This document shows, piece by piece, positions 44,082 to 53,761 of a stretch of DNA of 64,000 nt. Origin of the DNA: PSRJ01 sp963825305 (GTDB lineage: Bacteria; Acidobacteriota; Terriglobia; Bryobacterales; Bryobacteraceae); the NCBI GenBank assembly GCA_963825305.1, contig CAWGTA010000007.1, positions 744,001-808,000 on the forward strand, written 5' to 3'. The position numbers and the translations under genes were made by a program. Below the pieces are notes generated by a model, which saw only the letters and a program-made list of their open reading frames with translations, was not told the DNA's origin and searched no databases. Position 1 is the stretch's first letter. Every line of letters starts with the position of its first letter.

Positions 44082-45215
44082 CTACCGGAACACGCCCGTG
44101 TGGCCCAGCGAGTAACGGCCCGGCTGCGGATACACGCACAGGCCATGCGGTCCGTGCCCCACGGGAATGCGCGCCAGCAGTTTTCCATCGGTCGTGCTGA
44201 TGGCGTAGACCTCGGAGTTGTACCGGCCTGCCAGCCACAGCACTTTGCCATCCGCCGAGACGCCGCCCATATCCGGGCTTCCGCCGCCGGGCAATCCCCA
44301 CTTGCCGGTGACTTTCCGGGTGGCCAGGTTGATCAGCGAAATGCTCCCCTCGCCACGATTGGACACGTACAATACGCGGGAATCGCGGCTCACGTAGAGG
44401 CCGTGCGCACCTTTGCCGGTGGGCACAAACCCCAGTTCCTTAAACGCCTCGCCGTCGATCACGTGCACGCCGTCGGCATGCATGTCGGCGACATAGAAGA
44501 CCGCGCCGTCGGGTGATGTCTTCACATCCTGCGGCATCCCCGCAGGATTGATCGGCAAACGTCCCATCAACTTCTGCGCCGCTACATCCACCTTGATCAC
44601 GGCCTCGCCGAATTCGCAGCTGGCGATCAGGTAGCGGCCGCTGGCGGAGAAATCCATGTGGTCGACGCCCTTGCACGGCACCCACAATTGGTGCGACAGC
44701 TTCATGGTGTGGGCGTCGTAGAACTCCAGCCGTTCGCGCTGCTCCGCCACCACAATCGCGTACTTGCCGTCAGGCGTGTAGTACATGTTGTAGGGGTCGA
44801 GGACCTTGATCGTCTCGTGTTTGGCGCCGGTCTTGGGATCGATGCGCGTCAGACTGCTGCTTTTGTCATTCAACACCCACAGCGTCTGCAGGTCGTAGGA
44901 AGGCGTCACGTGTTGCGGCAGCCGCCCTACTTTGAAATGATCGATGACCTTGTAAGTGGCAGGGTCGATCACATCTACGCTGTTGCTTTCGGTGTTGGGA
45001 ACGTAGACCCGCGAGGGGAAATCCTTGACCACCGCGCTCAACTGGCCGGGCCGATCCGCCGCGTAGATGTCGGTGGGATCTAAAACGGGGGGCATGCCGG
45101 GCAGGGGAGCCTCGGCCTGCGGAATCGTGGAGGCTTCCACCTTGCGATTCTGACTATTCGAAGAACACCCAACAAGAACAGTGGCCGCGAGCACGGCAGC
45201 CGCGATCTTCCGCAT
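44082..45215 (-). CDS. YncE-like beta-propeller lipoprotein
   Basis: 377 residues. Lipobox TVLVGCSS (Cys about 19) after a signal sequence, so membrane-anchored. Seven-bladed propeller repeats of the 40-residue YVTN type: RVYVPNTESNSVDVIDPATYKVIDHF, LWVLNDKSSSLTRIDPKTG, VLYVSNRGEGSISLINLATRKV, KVLWLAGRYNSEVYAIST. Ends PHGLCVYPQPGRYSLGHTG, as in related acidobacterial proteins. Function of such proteins is unsettled; binding of a cofactor or surface scaffold is possible. An IS110 remnant lies just downstream. Confidence 0.92.
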   Translation of the reverse strand: MRKIAAAVLAATVLVGCSSNSQNRKVEASTIPQAEAPLPGMPPVLDPTDIYAADRPGQLSAVVKDFPSRVYVPNTESNSVDVIDPATYKVIDHFKVGRLPQHVTPSYDLQTLWVLNDKSSSLTRIDPKTGAKHETIKVLDPYNMYYTPDGKYAIVVAEQRERLEFYDAHTMKLSHQLWVPCKGVDHMDFSASGRYLIASCEFGEAVIKVDVAAQKLMGRLPINPAGMPQDVKTSPDGAVFYVADMHADGVHVIDGEAFKELGFVPTGKGAHGLYVSRDSRVLYVSNRGEGSISLINLATRKVTGKWGLPGGGSPDMGGVSADGKVLWLAGRYNSEVYAISTTDGKLLARIPVGHGPHGLCVYPQPGRYSLGHTGVFR

Positions 45216-45242
45216 CAGAGAACCTCTACTTTGACTCTACGC

Positions 45243-46541
45243 CTATTTTTGCGATGCGGCGATGGCTTGTTCAAGATCCCAAATGATGTCTTCCACGTCC
45301 TCAATGCCCACGGAAATCCGCACCAGGTCTTTGGTTACGCCGGCTTCCAACTGCTGCTCGTCGGTCAACTGCTGGTGAGTCGTCGATGCCGGGTGAATGA
45401 TCAGGCTCTTGGCGTCACCCAAATTCGCCAGGTGCGAAAACAGTTGCACCGAATCGATCAGCTTGCGGCCGGCTTCGACTCCGCCCTTAATGCCGAATGT
45501 AACAATGGAGCCGCTGCCCTTCGGCAGATATTTCTGCGCCAGTGCATGGTATGGGCTGGACTTCAGACCCGGATATTTCACCCACGTAATCGCGGGCTGC
45601 TTGCTGAGCCACTCCGCTACCTGCAGAGCATTGCGGCTGTGCTGGTCCATGCGGAACTTCAGGGTCTCGATGCCCTGGATGAAGAGGAAGGAATTGAACG
45701 GCGCCATGCACGGGCCGAAATCGCGCAGGCCCTCCACGCGCGCTTTGATGATGAAGGCGATGGGCCCGAACACCTCACTGAACTTCATCCCGTGATAGCC
45801 GGGACTGGGCTGGGTGATGGCGGGAAACTTGTCGCTCCACGGAAACTTGCCGCTATCGACGATCACGCCGCCGATCGACGTCCCGTGCCCCCCCAGAAAT
45901 TTCGTGGCGGAGTGCACCACGATATCGGCGCCGTGTTCGATGGGGCGGCAGAGATACGGTGACGCCATGGTGTTGTCGATCACCAGGGGCACGCCGGCCT
46001 CATGTGCGATGGCCGCGACCTTTTCGATATCGAGCACGTTCATGCGCGGGTTGGCGATCGTCTCGGCGTAAAGCGCGCGCGTCTTCGGGGTGATGGCTTT
46101 GCGGAAGTTCTCGGGGTCGTCCGGCTCCACGAACTTCACATTGATCCCGATGCGCCGGAAACTCACGTCAAACTGCGTGTAGGTTCCACCGTACAAGGTG
46201 CTGGCCGACACCACTTCCTCGCCCATGCCGACGATGCTCGAGATCGCCAGAAACTGCGCCGCCTGCCCGCTGGAAGTGGCGAGCGCCGCGACTCCGCCTT
46301 CGAGCGCCGCCACGCGCTGCTCGAATACATCGGTGGTCGGGTTCATGATACGGCTGTAAATATTCCCGAATTGCTGCAGCGCGAACAGGGAGGCGGCGTG
46401 GTCGGAGTTCTCGAACACGTACGAAGTAGTTTGATAGATCGGCACCGCGCGAGCCAGCGACGCCTTGTCCGGCGTGTGGCCTGCATGCAGCGAGCGAGTG
46501 GCGAAGCCCATTTGGCGGGCGGGAGCGGTAGCGTCAGGCAT
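45243..46541 (-). CDS. metY: O-acetylhomoserine aminocarboxypropyltransferase (Cys/Met PLP enzyme)
   Basis: 432 residues, the usual MetY length (about 430; gamma-synthases are near 390). Cys/Met-metabolism PLP-fold: GFATRSLHAGHTPDKASLARAVPIYQTTSYVFENSDHAASLF, YSRIMNPTTDVFEQRVAALEGG, ATSSGQAAQF, ETIANPRMNVLDI, VIDNTMASPYLCRP, PLP lysine in HSATKFLGGHGTSIGG, and HPASTTHQQL. It makes homocysteine or methionine precursors from O-acetylhomoserine and sulphide or methanethiol. The gene stands alone; the 26-base gap to the YncE-like gene suggests possible read-through. No SAM riboswitch is visible upstream. Confidence 0.94.
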   Translation of the reverse strand: MPDATAPARQMGFATRSLHAGHTPDKASLARAVPIYQTTSYVFENSDHAASLFALQQFGNIYSRIMNPTTDVFEQRVAALEGGVAALATSSGQAAQFLAISSIVGMGEEVVSASTLYGGTYTQFDVSFRRIGINVKFVEPDDPENFRKAITPKTRALYAETIANPRMNVLDIEKVAAIAHEAGVPLVIDNTMASPYLCRPIEHGADIVVHSATKFLGGHGTSIGGVIVDSGKFPWSDKFPAITQPSPGYHGMKFSEVFGPIAFIIKARVEGLRDFGPCMAPFNSFLFIQGIETLKFRMDQHSRNALQVAEWLSKQPAITWVKYPGLKSSPYHALAQKYLPKGSGSIVTFGIKGGVEAGRKLIDSVQLFSHLANLGDAKSLIIHPASTTHQQLTDEQQLEAGVTKDLVRISVGIEDVEDIIWDLEQAIAASQK

Positions 46542-46579
46542 AGACCATAGAATAACGCGCGCGTCCGCCTAAAACTGGC

Positions 46580-49303
46580 TCACTGTTTCTTGAAATCCCC
46601 CGCCTTCACGATCACCAGCCCGGCCGGGTCGATGTGGCGCCGGAAAGCCGCGTTCACTTGCTCGGCCGTAAGCGCCCCGATCTTGGCTTCCATATCCTGA
46701 TCGAATTTCATGGTGCGGTCGAACCGCTCCCGGTTGGAGAGCAGCCGCGCCAGCGTTTGATCCTGCGATCGCCCAACCAACTGCTCCTGAAGCAGAGCCT
46801 TCTGGCCGGCCGCAACTTCCTGGGTGGTGAACCCGTCCTTCAGAGTCTGGGCCAACTCGTCCTGAAAGCTAGCTTCCACTTTGGCAGTGTTCTGCGGGGC
46901 GCTGATGATGGACGCGGTGAACTCGCCATCGTCGTCTTTGGTGGGCGCCTGAAAACCGGAACGGACGCCGTAGCTGAGCCCTTCCTTTTCGCGGATGCGA
47001 TGCACCAGGCGCGATCCGAAGCTTGAGCCGAACATGTAGTTGGCCAGGATCATGGCCGGATAGTCGGCGTCGTCATCCGACATGCGAACTTGCATGGCAG
47101 CCAGGAAAGTGGCGTTCTGCTTGTCCGGTGTCTCGATCTTCAGATTGGCCGGCTCCGTCTTGCGGTACTGGCTGGACACGCGCTGGTAGCCGGCGGGGCT
47201 CTTCCATGAGCCGAACAGTTCGGCCGCCAGTTTCTGAACCGGGGCCGGATCGAATTGGCCCACCACTACGAACTCCCCGGCAGACGCGCCGTAGAATTTG
47301 TCGTGGAATTGGCGCACGTCGTCCAGCGTGACCTTCTGCAGATCCTCGATCTGCTCTTCGGTGGACGATGCGTAGAGCACATGGCCGCGGGGATAGGGAT
47401 TCAAACGCTTGTCCAGCGCGATCGAAGCGAGGAACCCCGGGTCGCTCCGGGCGCCTTCCACAGCGGCCAGCCTCTGCTGCCGCAATTGATCGAATTCCCG
47501 CTCCGGGTAAGAGGGCTCGCGGAGAATTTCGGCCGCCAGGCGAAGTGCCGCAGGCAGGTTGGCCTCCACCGTTTCGATGGTGGCGGTTGCGTTGGTGGCT
47601 CCGCCGGTTACGTTGATGCGCGCCTTCAGCCGGTCCGCCTCATCCTGGATCTGCTGGCGCGTCTTATTCTTTGTGCCGCGCATCAGGAGCCCGCCGGCAA
47701 ATTGGGCGGTGGCGGCCTTGCCGAACACCGATTGCTCATCGCCAAAGCGCAGCGTCACCGTGGCGATGACCGTGCCGCCGCGCGTCTTCTTGGGCAGCAA
47801 CACCACCTTCAGGCCGCCGGGAAGCTTAGACCGTGTGACACGCGTTTCGATGTTGGCCGGCGATGGATCGAATGTTTCACCTGCCGCAATAGCCTCGCCA
47901 CCTTTGAAGTCCTTCAACATCGCGGCCACGTCCGGGGTGGGTGGGATCTCCGCCCGGTCGGGTTGCGCCGTGGGAATGAACTCCGCCAGCGTGCGGTTGG
48001 ATTCCTTGAGGTAGGTCTTCGCTACCCGCAGCACATCTTCCGGTGTCACGGCTTTGATGCGATCGCGGGTTACGAACAGCAGCCGCCAGTCGCCCAGAGA
48101 GGCCCATTCGCTCAAGCCCAGCGCGGTGGATTGCGTGTTGGTCATCTGCAGCTCGAACTGTTTCTGGATTGCCAGCTTGACGCGCTCCACCTCTTCCTTG
48201 GTGGGCGGATCGTCTACCAGCTTTTCGATAGTGCTGATCAACGCCTGGCGCGCGTCGTCGACCGACTGGTCCTTACGCAGCCGCGCGGAAGCCAGCAGGA
48301 AGCCCGGATCGTGCAAGTCTTCCGTGTCCGCGTTGGCGGAGACCGCCTTCTTGTTGTCCACCAGGGCCTTGTACAGCCGGCCAGACGGCGCCTCTCCCAG
48401 TACGCCGGACAGAACCTCGGTTGCCGCCGCATCGGGATGCGAACCGGCCGCAATATGATACAGCGCGATCACGCTCGGGGTATCGCCCACGCGCCGCAGC
48501 GTCACGAACCGTTCGCCATCCTGGGTCGGCTCCACCGTGTAGGGCTTGTCCAAAACCCGCGTCGGTTTGGAAATGGGGCCGAATGCTTCCGCGACCCAGG
48601 CCAGCGTTTGCGTCTCATCCAGCTTGCCGGCGATCGTGAGCACGGCGTTATCCGGTTGGTAATACTTCTGGTAAAAGGCCGCCAGTTTGGGAACCGGTAC
48701 GTTTTCGATGTCGGAACGGTTGCCGATGGGTGACTTGCCATAGTTGTGCCAGGCATACGCCGCTTCCATGGCACGCTGCATCAGGATGCGATTGGGGTTG
48801 TTCTCGTCGCTCTCGAACTCGTTGCGCACCACGGTCATCTCCGCGTCGAGGTTCTTCTTGTCGATGTGCGCGTGAATCATGCGATCGGCTTCCAGGCCGA
48901 TGGCCCAGCGCAGGTTCTCATCCGTGGCGTTGACAGTTTCGAAGTAATTGGTGCGGTCGAAAGAAGTCGAGCCGTTCATGACCGCGCCGTGGTCGGTAAG
49001 CTCCTTCTTGATGTCGGTGCGTGTGTTGGTCTCGCGGAACATCAGGTGCTCCAGCAGATGCGCCATGCCGGTCTCGCCGTAACCTTCGTGCCGCGAACCG
49101 ACAAGGTACGTCATGTTGACCGTGACCTTGGGCTTCGATTGGTCGGGGAACAGCAGCACGTGCAGTCCGTTGGGGTATGCGTACTCGGTAATGCCCTCCG
49201 CGGCGGTCACCTTCTGAACGCCGTTGGGAAGGGTTTGCGAGAAGACCGCAACCACACATAAAAAGTAGGCTAGGGGCAATGCGAAACGAGCGCAACGGCG
49301 CAT
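46580..49303 (-). CDS. M16 family peptidase (pitrilysin/insulinase type), exported
   Basis: 907 residues with signal peptide (RFALPLAYFLCVVAVFSQ). Two M16 halves. The first carries the inverted zinc motif HLLEH (in MAHLLEHLMFRET) and the distal Glu in EMTVVRNEFESDENNP, so it is catalytic; Tyr/Arg-rich DNAVLTIAGKLDET follows. The second (from about 490, SKLPGGLKVVLLPKKTRGG) lacks HxxEH and is the usual inactive half, with GLSYGVRSGFQAPTKDDDGEF near the end. The product is a two-domain peptidase like those in many soil bacteria. Its gene stands between metY and the frameshifted oxidoreductase, with 38 and 27 bases of space. Confidence 0.96.
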   Translation of the reverse strand: MRRCARFALPLAYFLCVVAVFSQTLPNGVQKVTAAEGITEYAYPNGLHVLLFPDQSKPKVTVNMTYLVGSRHEGYGETGMAHLLEHLMFRETNTRTDIKKELTDHGAVMNGSTSFDRTNYFETVNATDENLRWAIGLEADRMIHAHIDKKNLDAEMTVVRNEFESDENNPNRILMQRAMEAAYAWHNYGKSPIGNRSDIENVPVPKLAAFYQKYYQPDNAVLTIAGKLDETQTLAWVAEAFGPISKPTRVLDKPYTVEPTQDGERFVTLRRVGDTPSVIALYHIAAGSHPDAAATEVLSGVLGEAPSGRLYKALVDNKKAVSANADTEDLHDPGFLLASARLRKDQSVDDARQALISTIEKLVDDPPTKEEVERVKLAIQKQFELQMTNTQSTALGLSEWASLGDWRLLFVTRDRIKAVTPEDVLRVAKTYLKESNRTLAEFIPTAQPDRAEIPPTPDVAAMLKDFKGGEAIAAGETFDPSPANIETRVTRSKLPGGLKVVLLPKKTRGGTVIATVTLRFGDEQSVFGKAATAQFAGGLLMRGTKNKTRQQIQDEADRLKARINVTGGATNATATIETVEANLPAALRLAAEILREPSYPEREFDQLRQQRLAAVEGARSDPGFLASIALDKRLNPYPRGHVLYASSTEEQIEDLQKVTLDDVRQFHDKFYGASAGEFVVVGQFDPAPVQKLAAELFGSWKSPAGYQRVSSQYRKTEPANLKIETPDKQNATFLAAMQVRMSDDDADYPAMILANYMFGSSFGSRLVHRIREKEGLSYGVRSGFQAPTKDDDGEFTASIISAPQNTAKVEASFQDELAQTLKDGFTTQEVAAGQKALLQEQLVGRSQDQTLARLLSNRERFDRTMKFDQDMEAKIGALTAEQVNAAFRRHIDPAGLVIVKAGDFKKQ

Positions 49304-49330
49304 CCGGAACCTCCGCGTGAGTCGAGGGAA

Positions 49331-50717
49331 TTATAGCAAGCGCCGGGCACTCCTTACGGCATGATAACCGCACATTCCATGCACACCGCCGCCTGGAGGT
49401 GTAGACGAAGAACACAGGTAAACGTTAGTTAGCGGTGTGCGGTACTGCTGCCGGGTAGGCCGCAGGAACATCTGCTTGAGATCAACGGAACCGCCGCCAA
49501 TGTCGCCCCCGACCAGGTTCGGGTTGTAGCGCTCCAGTTGGGCCGGCGTGAAGGCGTGGCGAGCCAGAATGTGCGACCGGAATCCTGGCGCGAACCGTTC
49601 CACCTGGGATTCGATGGCATCGGTCATATCCAAGGTCGAACCATTGGGAACGTGGCAGTAGGCCCAGCCGGTGTGTTTCCCCTGGGGCGCGCGGGAAGCG
49701 TCGAACAGACTGGGTTGAGTCAGGATAACGAAAGGCTTTCCGGCGTGGTGCGCTTCCCATTGGGCGATCTCTTCCAGCGTGCCTCCCACGTGCACGGTGC
49801 CGGCCCTTCGGCATGCGGGCGCGCGCCAGGGGATCGGAGCGTCCAGCGCCCAATCGAGTTTAAACACGCCGGGGCCATAGCGATAGCGCGCCAAGCGCCC
49901 GGCGGAAGCTCTCGGGGAAACGGTCGCCCGCCAGCGCCAGCAGTTGCCGCGGCGTAATGTCGCACATCACTATGGGAGCGTCGGGCAGAGTTTCGATGCG
50001 CGACTCGGTGCGGATCTCCCCGCCCAGCGAAAGAAAGTACGCGGCCAGCGCGTCGCTGATGTGCTGCGACCCTCCCCTGGGAATCGGCCAACCGACGGCG
50101 TGTCCGGCAGCCGCCAGAATCAATCCGAAAGCGGCGCTGGGACGTGCCTCCAGTGGAAGAACGGAGTGCGCTGCCACGCCCGCGAAGAGAGCGCGCGCAC
50201 GTGGGCCGCGGAAAGCCGATTCGGCCAGCGCGCGGGCCGGGCGTAACCCGTTGAGACCGAAACGAGCCATCAGAAAGGGATGGCGCGGGAAACGCGGCTG
50301 CGGCCCGAGCACGTCGTGGCGGAGGCCGGCCCAACCTGCCGCCAGTGGCTCCAGCAGTCGCCTCCAGGCTCTCCCATCGGCACCCAAACCGGCGCACGTG
50401 GCTTCGATGGACCGCTCCATCAACACCGCCGAACCATCGTCCAGCGGATGCGCCAGCGGAACATCCGGTTGTATCCATTCCAGCCCGTGCGCGTGCAGCG
50501 GATATTGTTCGAAGCAGGGCGAACAGATGGCCATGGGGGGAACCGCCGCGCAGACATCGTGCACGAATCCGGGAAGCGTCAGTTCCGCCGAACGCGCGCC
50601 GCCGCCGATTTGCGCCGCGGCTTCGTGTACCGTTACCTCCAGGCCCGCGCGCGCCAATTCGATGGCCGCGGCCAAACCGTTCGGTCCCGAACCGATAACC
50701 ACAGCGCGGCTCTTCAC
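49331..50717 (-). pseudogene. Phytoene-desaturase-like FAD oxidoreductase, one frameshift
   Basis: Starts at GTG 50717 or TTG 50729. FAD-binding VVIGSGPNGLAAAIELARAG opens the first part, which then shows GARSAELTLPGFVHDVCAAV and GPQPRFPRHPFLMARFG and ends out of frame at about 49895 (SFRRALGA). The second part continues in another frame with ARYRYGPGVFKLDWALD, TVHVGGTLEEIAQWE, KPFVILTQPSLFD, CHVPNGS and NLVGGDIGGGSVDLKQM, then PGGGVHGMCGYHA. The joined protein is about 460 residues, like the NAD(P)/FAD-dependent CrtI-like family. The shift is one extra G in GGGCGC. Whether it works on carotenoids is unknown; no other carotenoid gene is near. Confidence 0.85.
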
Positions 50718-50749
50718 GGGGAGTGCCAACCTCGGATATTGTAAAGGAG

Positions 50750-51721
50750 ATGACCAAGAAACGGCTGGGCAATAGCGATATGGAGATCACTCCGATCGGC
50801 ATCGGAGCATGGGCCATGGGAGGCGGAGACTGGGCATTTGCCTGGGGACCGCAGGACGATCGGCAATCGATCGCCGCCATTCATGCGGCGTTGGATCACG
50901 GTGTGAACTGGATCGATACGGCCGCCGTCTACGGACTGGGTCATTCGGAAGAAGTGGTGGCGCGCGCGCTGGAAGGCCGCTCGCAACGGCCGTACCTTTT
51001 CACCAAGTGCTCGCTGGTGTTCGACGAAAGCCGCAAGATCAGCAATTCGCTGAAGGCCGATTCAATCCGCCGCGAATGCGAGAACAGCCTGCGGCGTTTG
51101 AAGCTGGATACCATCGATCTCTACCAGATTCACTGGCCGAATCCGGAGCAGGATATCGAGGAGGGTTGGGGCGAACTGGCTGCCCTTCGGCAGGAAGGCA
51201 AAGTGCGCTGGATCGGCATCTCCAACTTCAATACGAAACAGATGGACCGGTGCCGCAAGGTGGCGCCGATCACTTCCTTGCAGCCGCCCTACTCCGCGAT
51301 TTCGCCGGAAATCGAAGAGGAGATCCTGCCGTACTGCCAGATGCATGGGATCGGGGTAATCGTCTACTCGCCCATGAAGTCGGGCCTGCTCACCGGGACC
51401 ATGACCAGGGAACGGGTGGAGAATTTTCCGCAGGACGATTTTCGCCGCCGCGCGCTGAATTTTCAGGAGCCGGCGCTCTCGCGCAATCTGGACCTGGCGG
51501 AGCTGATGAAGCAGATCGGTGCGCGGCGCGGCCGTTCCGCGGGGGAGGTGGCCATCGCATGGACCCTGCGCCAGCCCGCTGTTACCGCGGCAATCGTGGG
51601 TTTCCGCTCCCCCGAACAGGTAGCAGGGGTCATCGGCGCCATGGAATTCCGGCTCACGCCGGAAGAGGTTGCGGAGATTGCCAAATTCCGGCAGGGCACG
51701 CTGGCACAAACCGGCTCGTGA
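50750..51721 (+). CDS. Aldo/keto reductase
   Basis: 323 residues from ATG 50750. The AAAGGAG directly before this ATG is unusually close; GTG 50723 is a possible upstream start. TIM barrel with catalytic tetrad: Asp and Tyr in NWIDTAAVYGLGHSEEVV, Lys in FTKCSLV, His in DLYQIHWPNPEQD. NADP-binding end: RSAGEVAIAWTLRQPAVTAAIVGFRSPEQV. It reduces small carbonyl compounds; the group with ELGNSDMEITPIGIGAWAMGGG-like start is the AKR11/12-type. A family B palindrome begins directly after its TGA. Confidence 0.94.
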   Translation: MTKKRLGNSDMEITPIGIGAWAMGGGDWAFAWGPQDDRQSIAAIHAALDHGVNWIDTAAVYGLGHSEEVVARALEGRSQRPYLFTKCSLVFDESRKISNSLKADSIRRECENSLRRLKLDTIDLYQIHWPNPEQDIEEGWGELAALRQEGKVRWIGISNFNTKQMDRCRKVAPITSLQPPYSAISPEIEEEILPYCQMHGIGVIVYSPMKSGLLTGTMTRERVENFPQDDFRRRALNFQEPALSRNLDLAELMKQIGARRGRSAGEVAIAWTLRQPAVTAAIVGFRSPEQVAGVIGAMEFRLTPEEVAEIAKFRQGTLAQTGS

Positions 51722-51785
51722 GACCGCTCCCTCTGGTCGCGGCTCAGTAACCTGCCGATACCGAGCCGCGACTACAAGGAGCGGT
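51722..51785. repeat. Palindromic repeat, family B copy 3 (short form)
   Basis: The left arm GACCGCTCCCTCTGGTCGCG starts in the base after the aldo/keto reductase stop and continues GCTCAGTAACC; the right arm TACCGAGCCGCGACTACAAGG ends GAGCGGT at 51785. The centre is only a few bases, so the transcript would fold into one long hairpin, also between convergent genes. Confidence 0.75.
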
Positions 51786-51795
51786 TTCTCTCACA

Positions 51796-52590
51796 TCACT
51801 CCAGAGTCAAAGCGGAGACTTGCACCTTTTCGGGACGCTTCACGTCAACCTTCAGCTTTTCTCCCAGCCCCAGGTTTCCGCTCACCGTAATCGTGTAGTG
51901 CGAACGCAGCACTTCGAACACACGCTGTGCAGGCTGATCGGCGCTGGCTCTCCTCAAATCGCGCGTGTTGAAAGATGCACCGCCGGTCTGCCGCGCGAGT
52001 TGCTCCAATAGAGAGCGTTCGCTGCCCACCACGTATACCGGGTAGATGGAGACCTGGTTGCGCCGCGCCATATAGATCACGTTGCGTTCATTGCTGCGGC
52101 TGTTGCCTTCCAGGCCGGAGGTCAGCAGCAGGACCACGCGCCGGAAGACGGTGTTCTGGAAACCGGTGTCGATGGCGGCGAACAACGCGTCCAGCAGGTG
52201 CGGCTCGTTCCCGTACTTCACGCCGGCCAGGGATCGCTTGATCAGCTCGCGGCTGGAGGTGAAGTCCTGGATCAAATCGGCCGATGAGTGGTAGGCCACC
52301 ACCGCCATCTGCTCCTTGGGTTGCAGCTGCGCGATGAATTGTTCCGCCAGCGGTTGGACCATGCTGCCCACCAGGCTGCTGTCGAGCAACAGCATGATGT
52401 CGAGCGTGTCGTGCGTGAATTCCGCCGCTTCCACCGGGCGCGGCGTCTTGTCATCGAGCACGGTGAAATCCTGCGCCTGAAGGCCCACCACCGGCGCGCC
52501 GGATTTTGGTTCCGTTACCGTCACCAGCAGCTTGGTCGCGCTGTAGAGAGGCATGGCCGCCAGCCACAAAGCCGCCAGCCAGCGAGTCAC
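51796..52590 (-). CDS. Exported von Willebrand factor A-domain protein
   Basis: 264 residues with a signal sequence (RWLAALWLAAMPLYSATK). A short beta domain (LLVTVTEPKSGAPVVGLQAQDFTVLDDKTPRPVEA) precedes a VWA domain with DIMLLLDSSLVG, in which the MIDAS DxSxS is reduced to DSSLV, and VVLLLTSGLEGN in place of the usual DG-end, so metal binding may be weak. This matches the VWFA-related acidobacterial domain (TIGR03436). It starts inside the stop of the PD40 gene (ATGA overlap), so both are one operon and may be partners outside the cytoplasm. Confidence 0.88.
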   Translation of the reverse strand: MTRWLAALWLAAMPLYSATKLLVTVTEPKSGAPVVGLQAQDFTVLDDKTPRPVEAAEFTHDTLDIMLLLDSSLVGSMVQPLAEQFIAQLQPKEQMAVVAYHSSADLIQDFTSSRELIKRSLAGVKYGNEPHLLDALFAAIDTGFQNTVFRRVVLLLTSGLEGNSRSNERNVIYMARRNQVSIYPVYVVGSERSLLEQLARQTGGASFNTRDLRRASADQPAQRVFEVLRSHYTITVSGNLGLGEKLKVDVKRPEKVQVSALTLE

Positions 52591-53711
52591 TGCGAGTCTC
52601 CCTCGATTTTTTCCACCAGCCGGTCCACGTGCACACTATAGAGCGCCGGCTTGCCGTGCCGGTCGCTCTGGAAGTAGACCCGCTGGGCGTCCGGCGCAAA
52701 CATGGGCGCGGTGGTCTCCGGATGGCTGGCGCGGTGCTCGCACAACGTGAGTTCCCGGCGCGTGATTCGCAGCATCAACAGGATCGCCGGCGAGGCTGCA
52801 TTGCGGCTGGCGCCCACGAACACCGAGTTATCGCGGTTCGAACCGAAGTGCGCGTACTGGCTGGTCTTGGCGATGAGCTTATCGGAGTCCTGGTCGGGAG
52901 TGTACTCGCGGATCGCGTTCAACTGCGTGGTGTCCTCGGGAAAACTCAAGTAGAGAAATGTCTTGCCATCCGCCGCCCAATAGGCCGGACCGACGCCGCC
53001 GGGTGCCAGTTTCAGCGCGCGGTTCTCCTGGCCATCGCTGTTCACCAGAGCCATGCCCTGGCCGGGTTTGCGGTAGAGATACTGGGCGCGCTGGGGCCGC
53101 TCTATGGGGTCGGCAATGAGCGCCGGCGACTCGAGAACGGTGCGGGCCGCTCCAGTGGCCAACGTCACGCTACGCAACCGCGAGCCTTCGCCGCGCCGCT
53201 CCACAAACGTGGCATGCGCGCCGTCGGCGGACGCATTCCATCCCGGGCCGGCTTCCCAATCGTCGGGGATGGTGTACACTGCGCGTTCCTTCAGGTTGGC
53301 CAGGCTGACGAGGTACAGTATGCGCTCCGCGAAGTAGCAGAACGAGCGGCTATCCGGCAGCAGCGTGAGCGAGCGGCCGTCTACGCCTTTCCGGTCCGTC
53401 AACTGCTGGGTGTCGCCGGACTTCAGGTTCATGCGGAAGGCTTGGGGCGAGCCATTGCGGTCCGAGCAGTAGAGCATCAGACTGCTGTTACGGGAGATCA
53501 CGCGATTGTAAGCGGCCGGCAGGGTGCTGGTGTAAGCGGGATCCGTGAGGCGATACACTTGTAACTCGGTGGCGGGATCGTTGTACCGGTCCCATTCCGA
53601 TTCGAACACCTCACCCTTCTGGGTTTTTACGTCGCTTGCTAACGCGCGGGCCGCGAGGAAGCTGGATACTAGCAGGGACCGGCGCGAAACGCGGCGCGAG
53701 CAAACCGCCAT
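52587..53711 (-). CDS. Exported PD40/oligogalacturonate-lyase-like beta-propeller
   Basis: 374 residues. The N-terminus SRRVSRRSLLVSSFLAARALA looks like a twin-arginine signal (S-R-R-S-L-L). The body has PD40-type strands: DPATELQVYRLTDPAYTST, NRVISRNSSLMLYCSDRNGS, MNLKSGDTQQLTD, ADGKTFLYLSFPEDTTQLN, APMFAPDAQRVYFQSDRHGKPALYSV. Shape and repeat resemble oligogalacturonate lyase (PL22) proteins, but the metal-binding His set cannot be confirmed by eye. Cotranscribed with the VWA gene. Pectin or other plant-polymer breakdown is possible, not shown. Confidence 0.8.
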   Translation of the reverse strand: MAVCSRRVSRRSLLVSSFLAARALASDVKTQKGEVFESEWDRYNDPATELQVYRLTDPAYTSTLPAAYNRVISRNSSLMLYCSDRNGSPQAFRMNLKSGDTQQLTDRKGVDGRSLTLLPDSRSFCYFAERILYLVSLANLKERAVYTIPDDWEAGPGWNASADGAHATFVERRGEGSRLRSVTLATGAARTVLESPALIADPIERPQRAQYLYRKPGQGMALVNSDGQENRALKLAPGGVGPAYWAADGKTFLYLSFPEDTTQLNAIREYTPDQDSDKLIAKTSQYAHFGSNRDNSVFVGASRNAASPAILLMLRITRRELTLCEHRASHPETTAPMFAPDAQRVYFQSDRHGKPALYSVHVDRLVEKIEGDSQ

Positions 53712-53761
53712 CCCTCGATGGTAGCGCAGCAGGCAGGGCTCAGCCCGCGGGATTGTTGGGC

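Noticed and set aside
45216..46700. SAM or other riboswitch before metY
   Set aside because: The gap to the next gene is only 38 bases and holds no conserved riboswitch fold that I can see.
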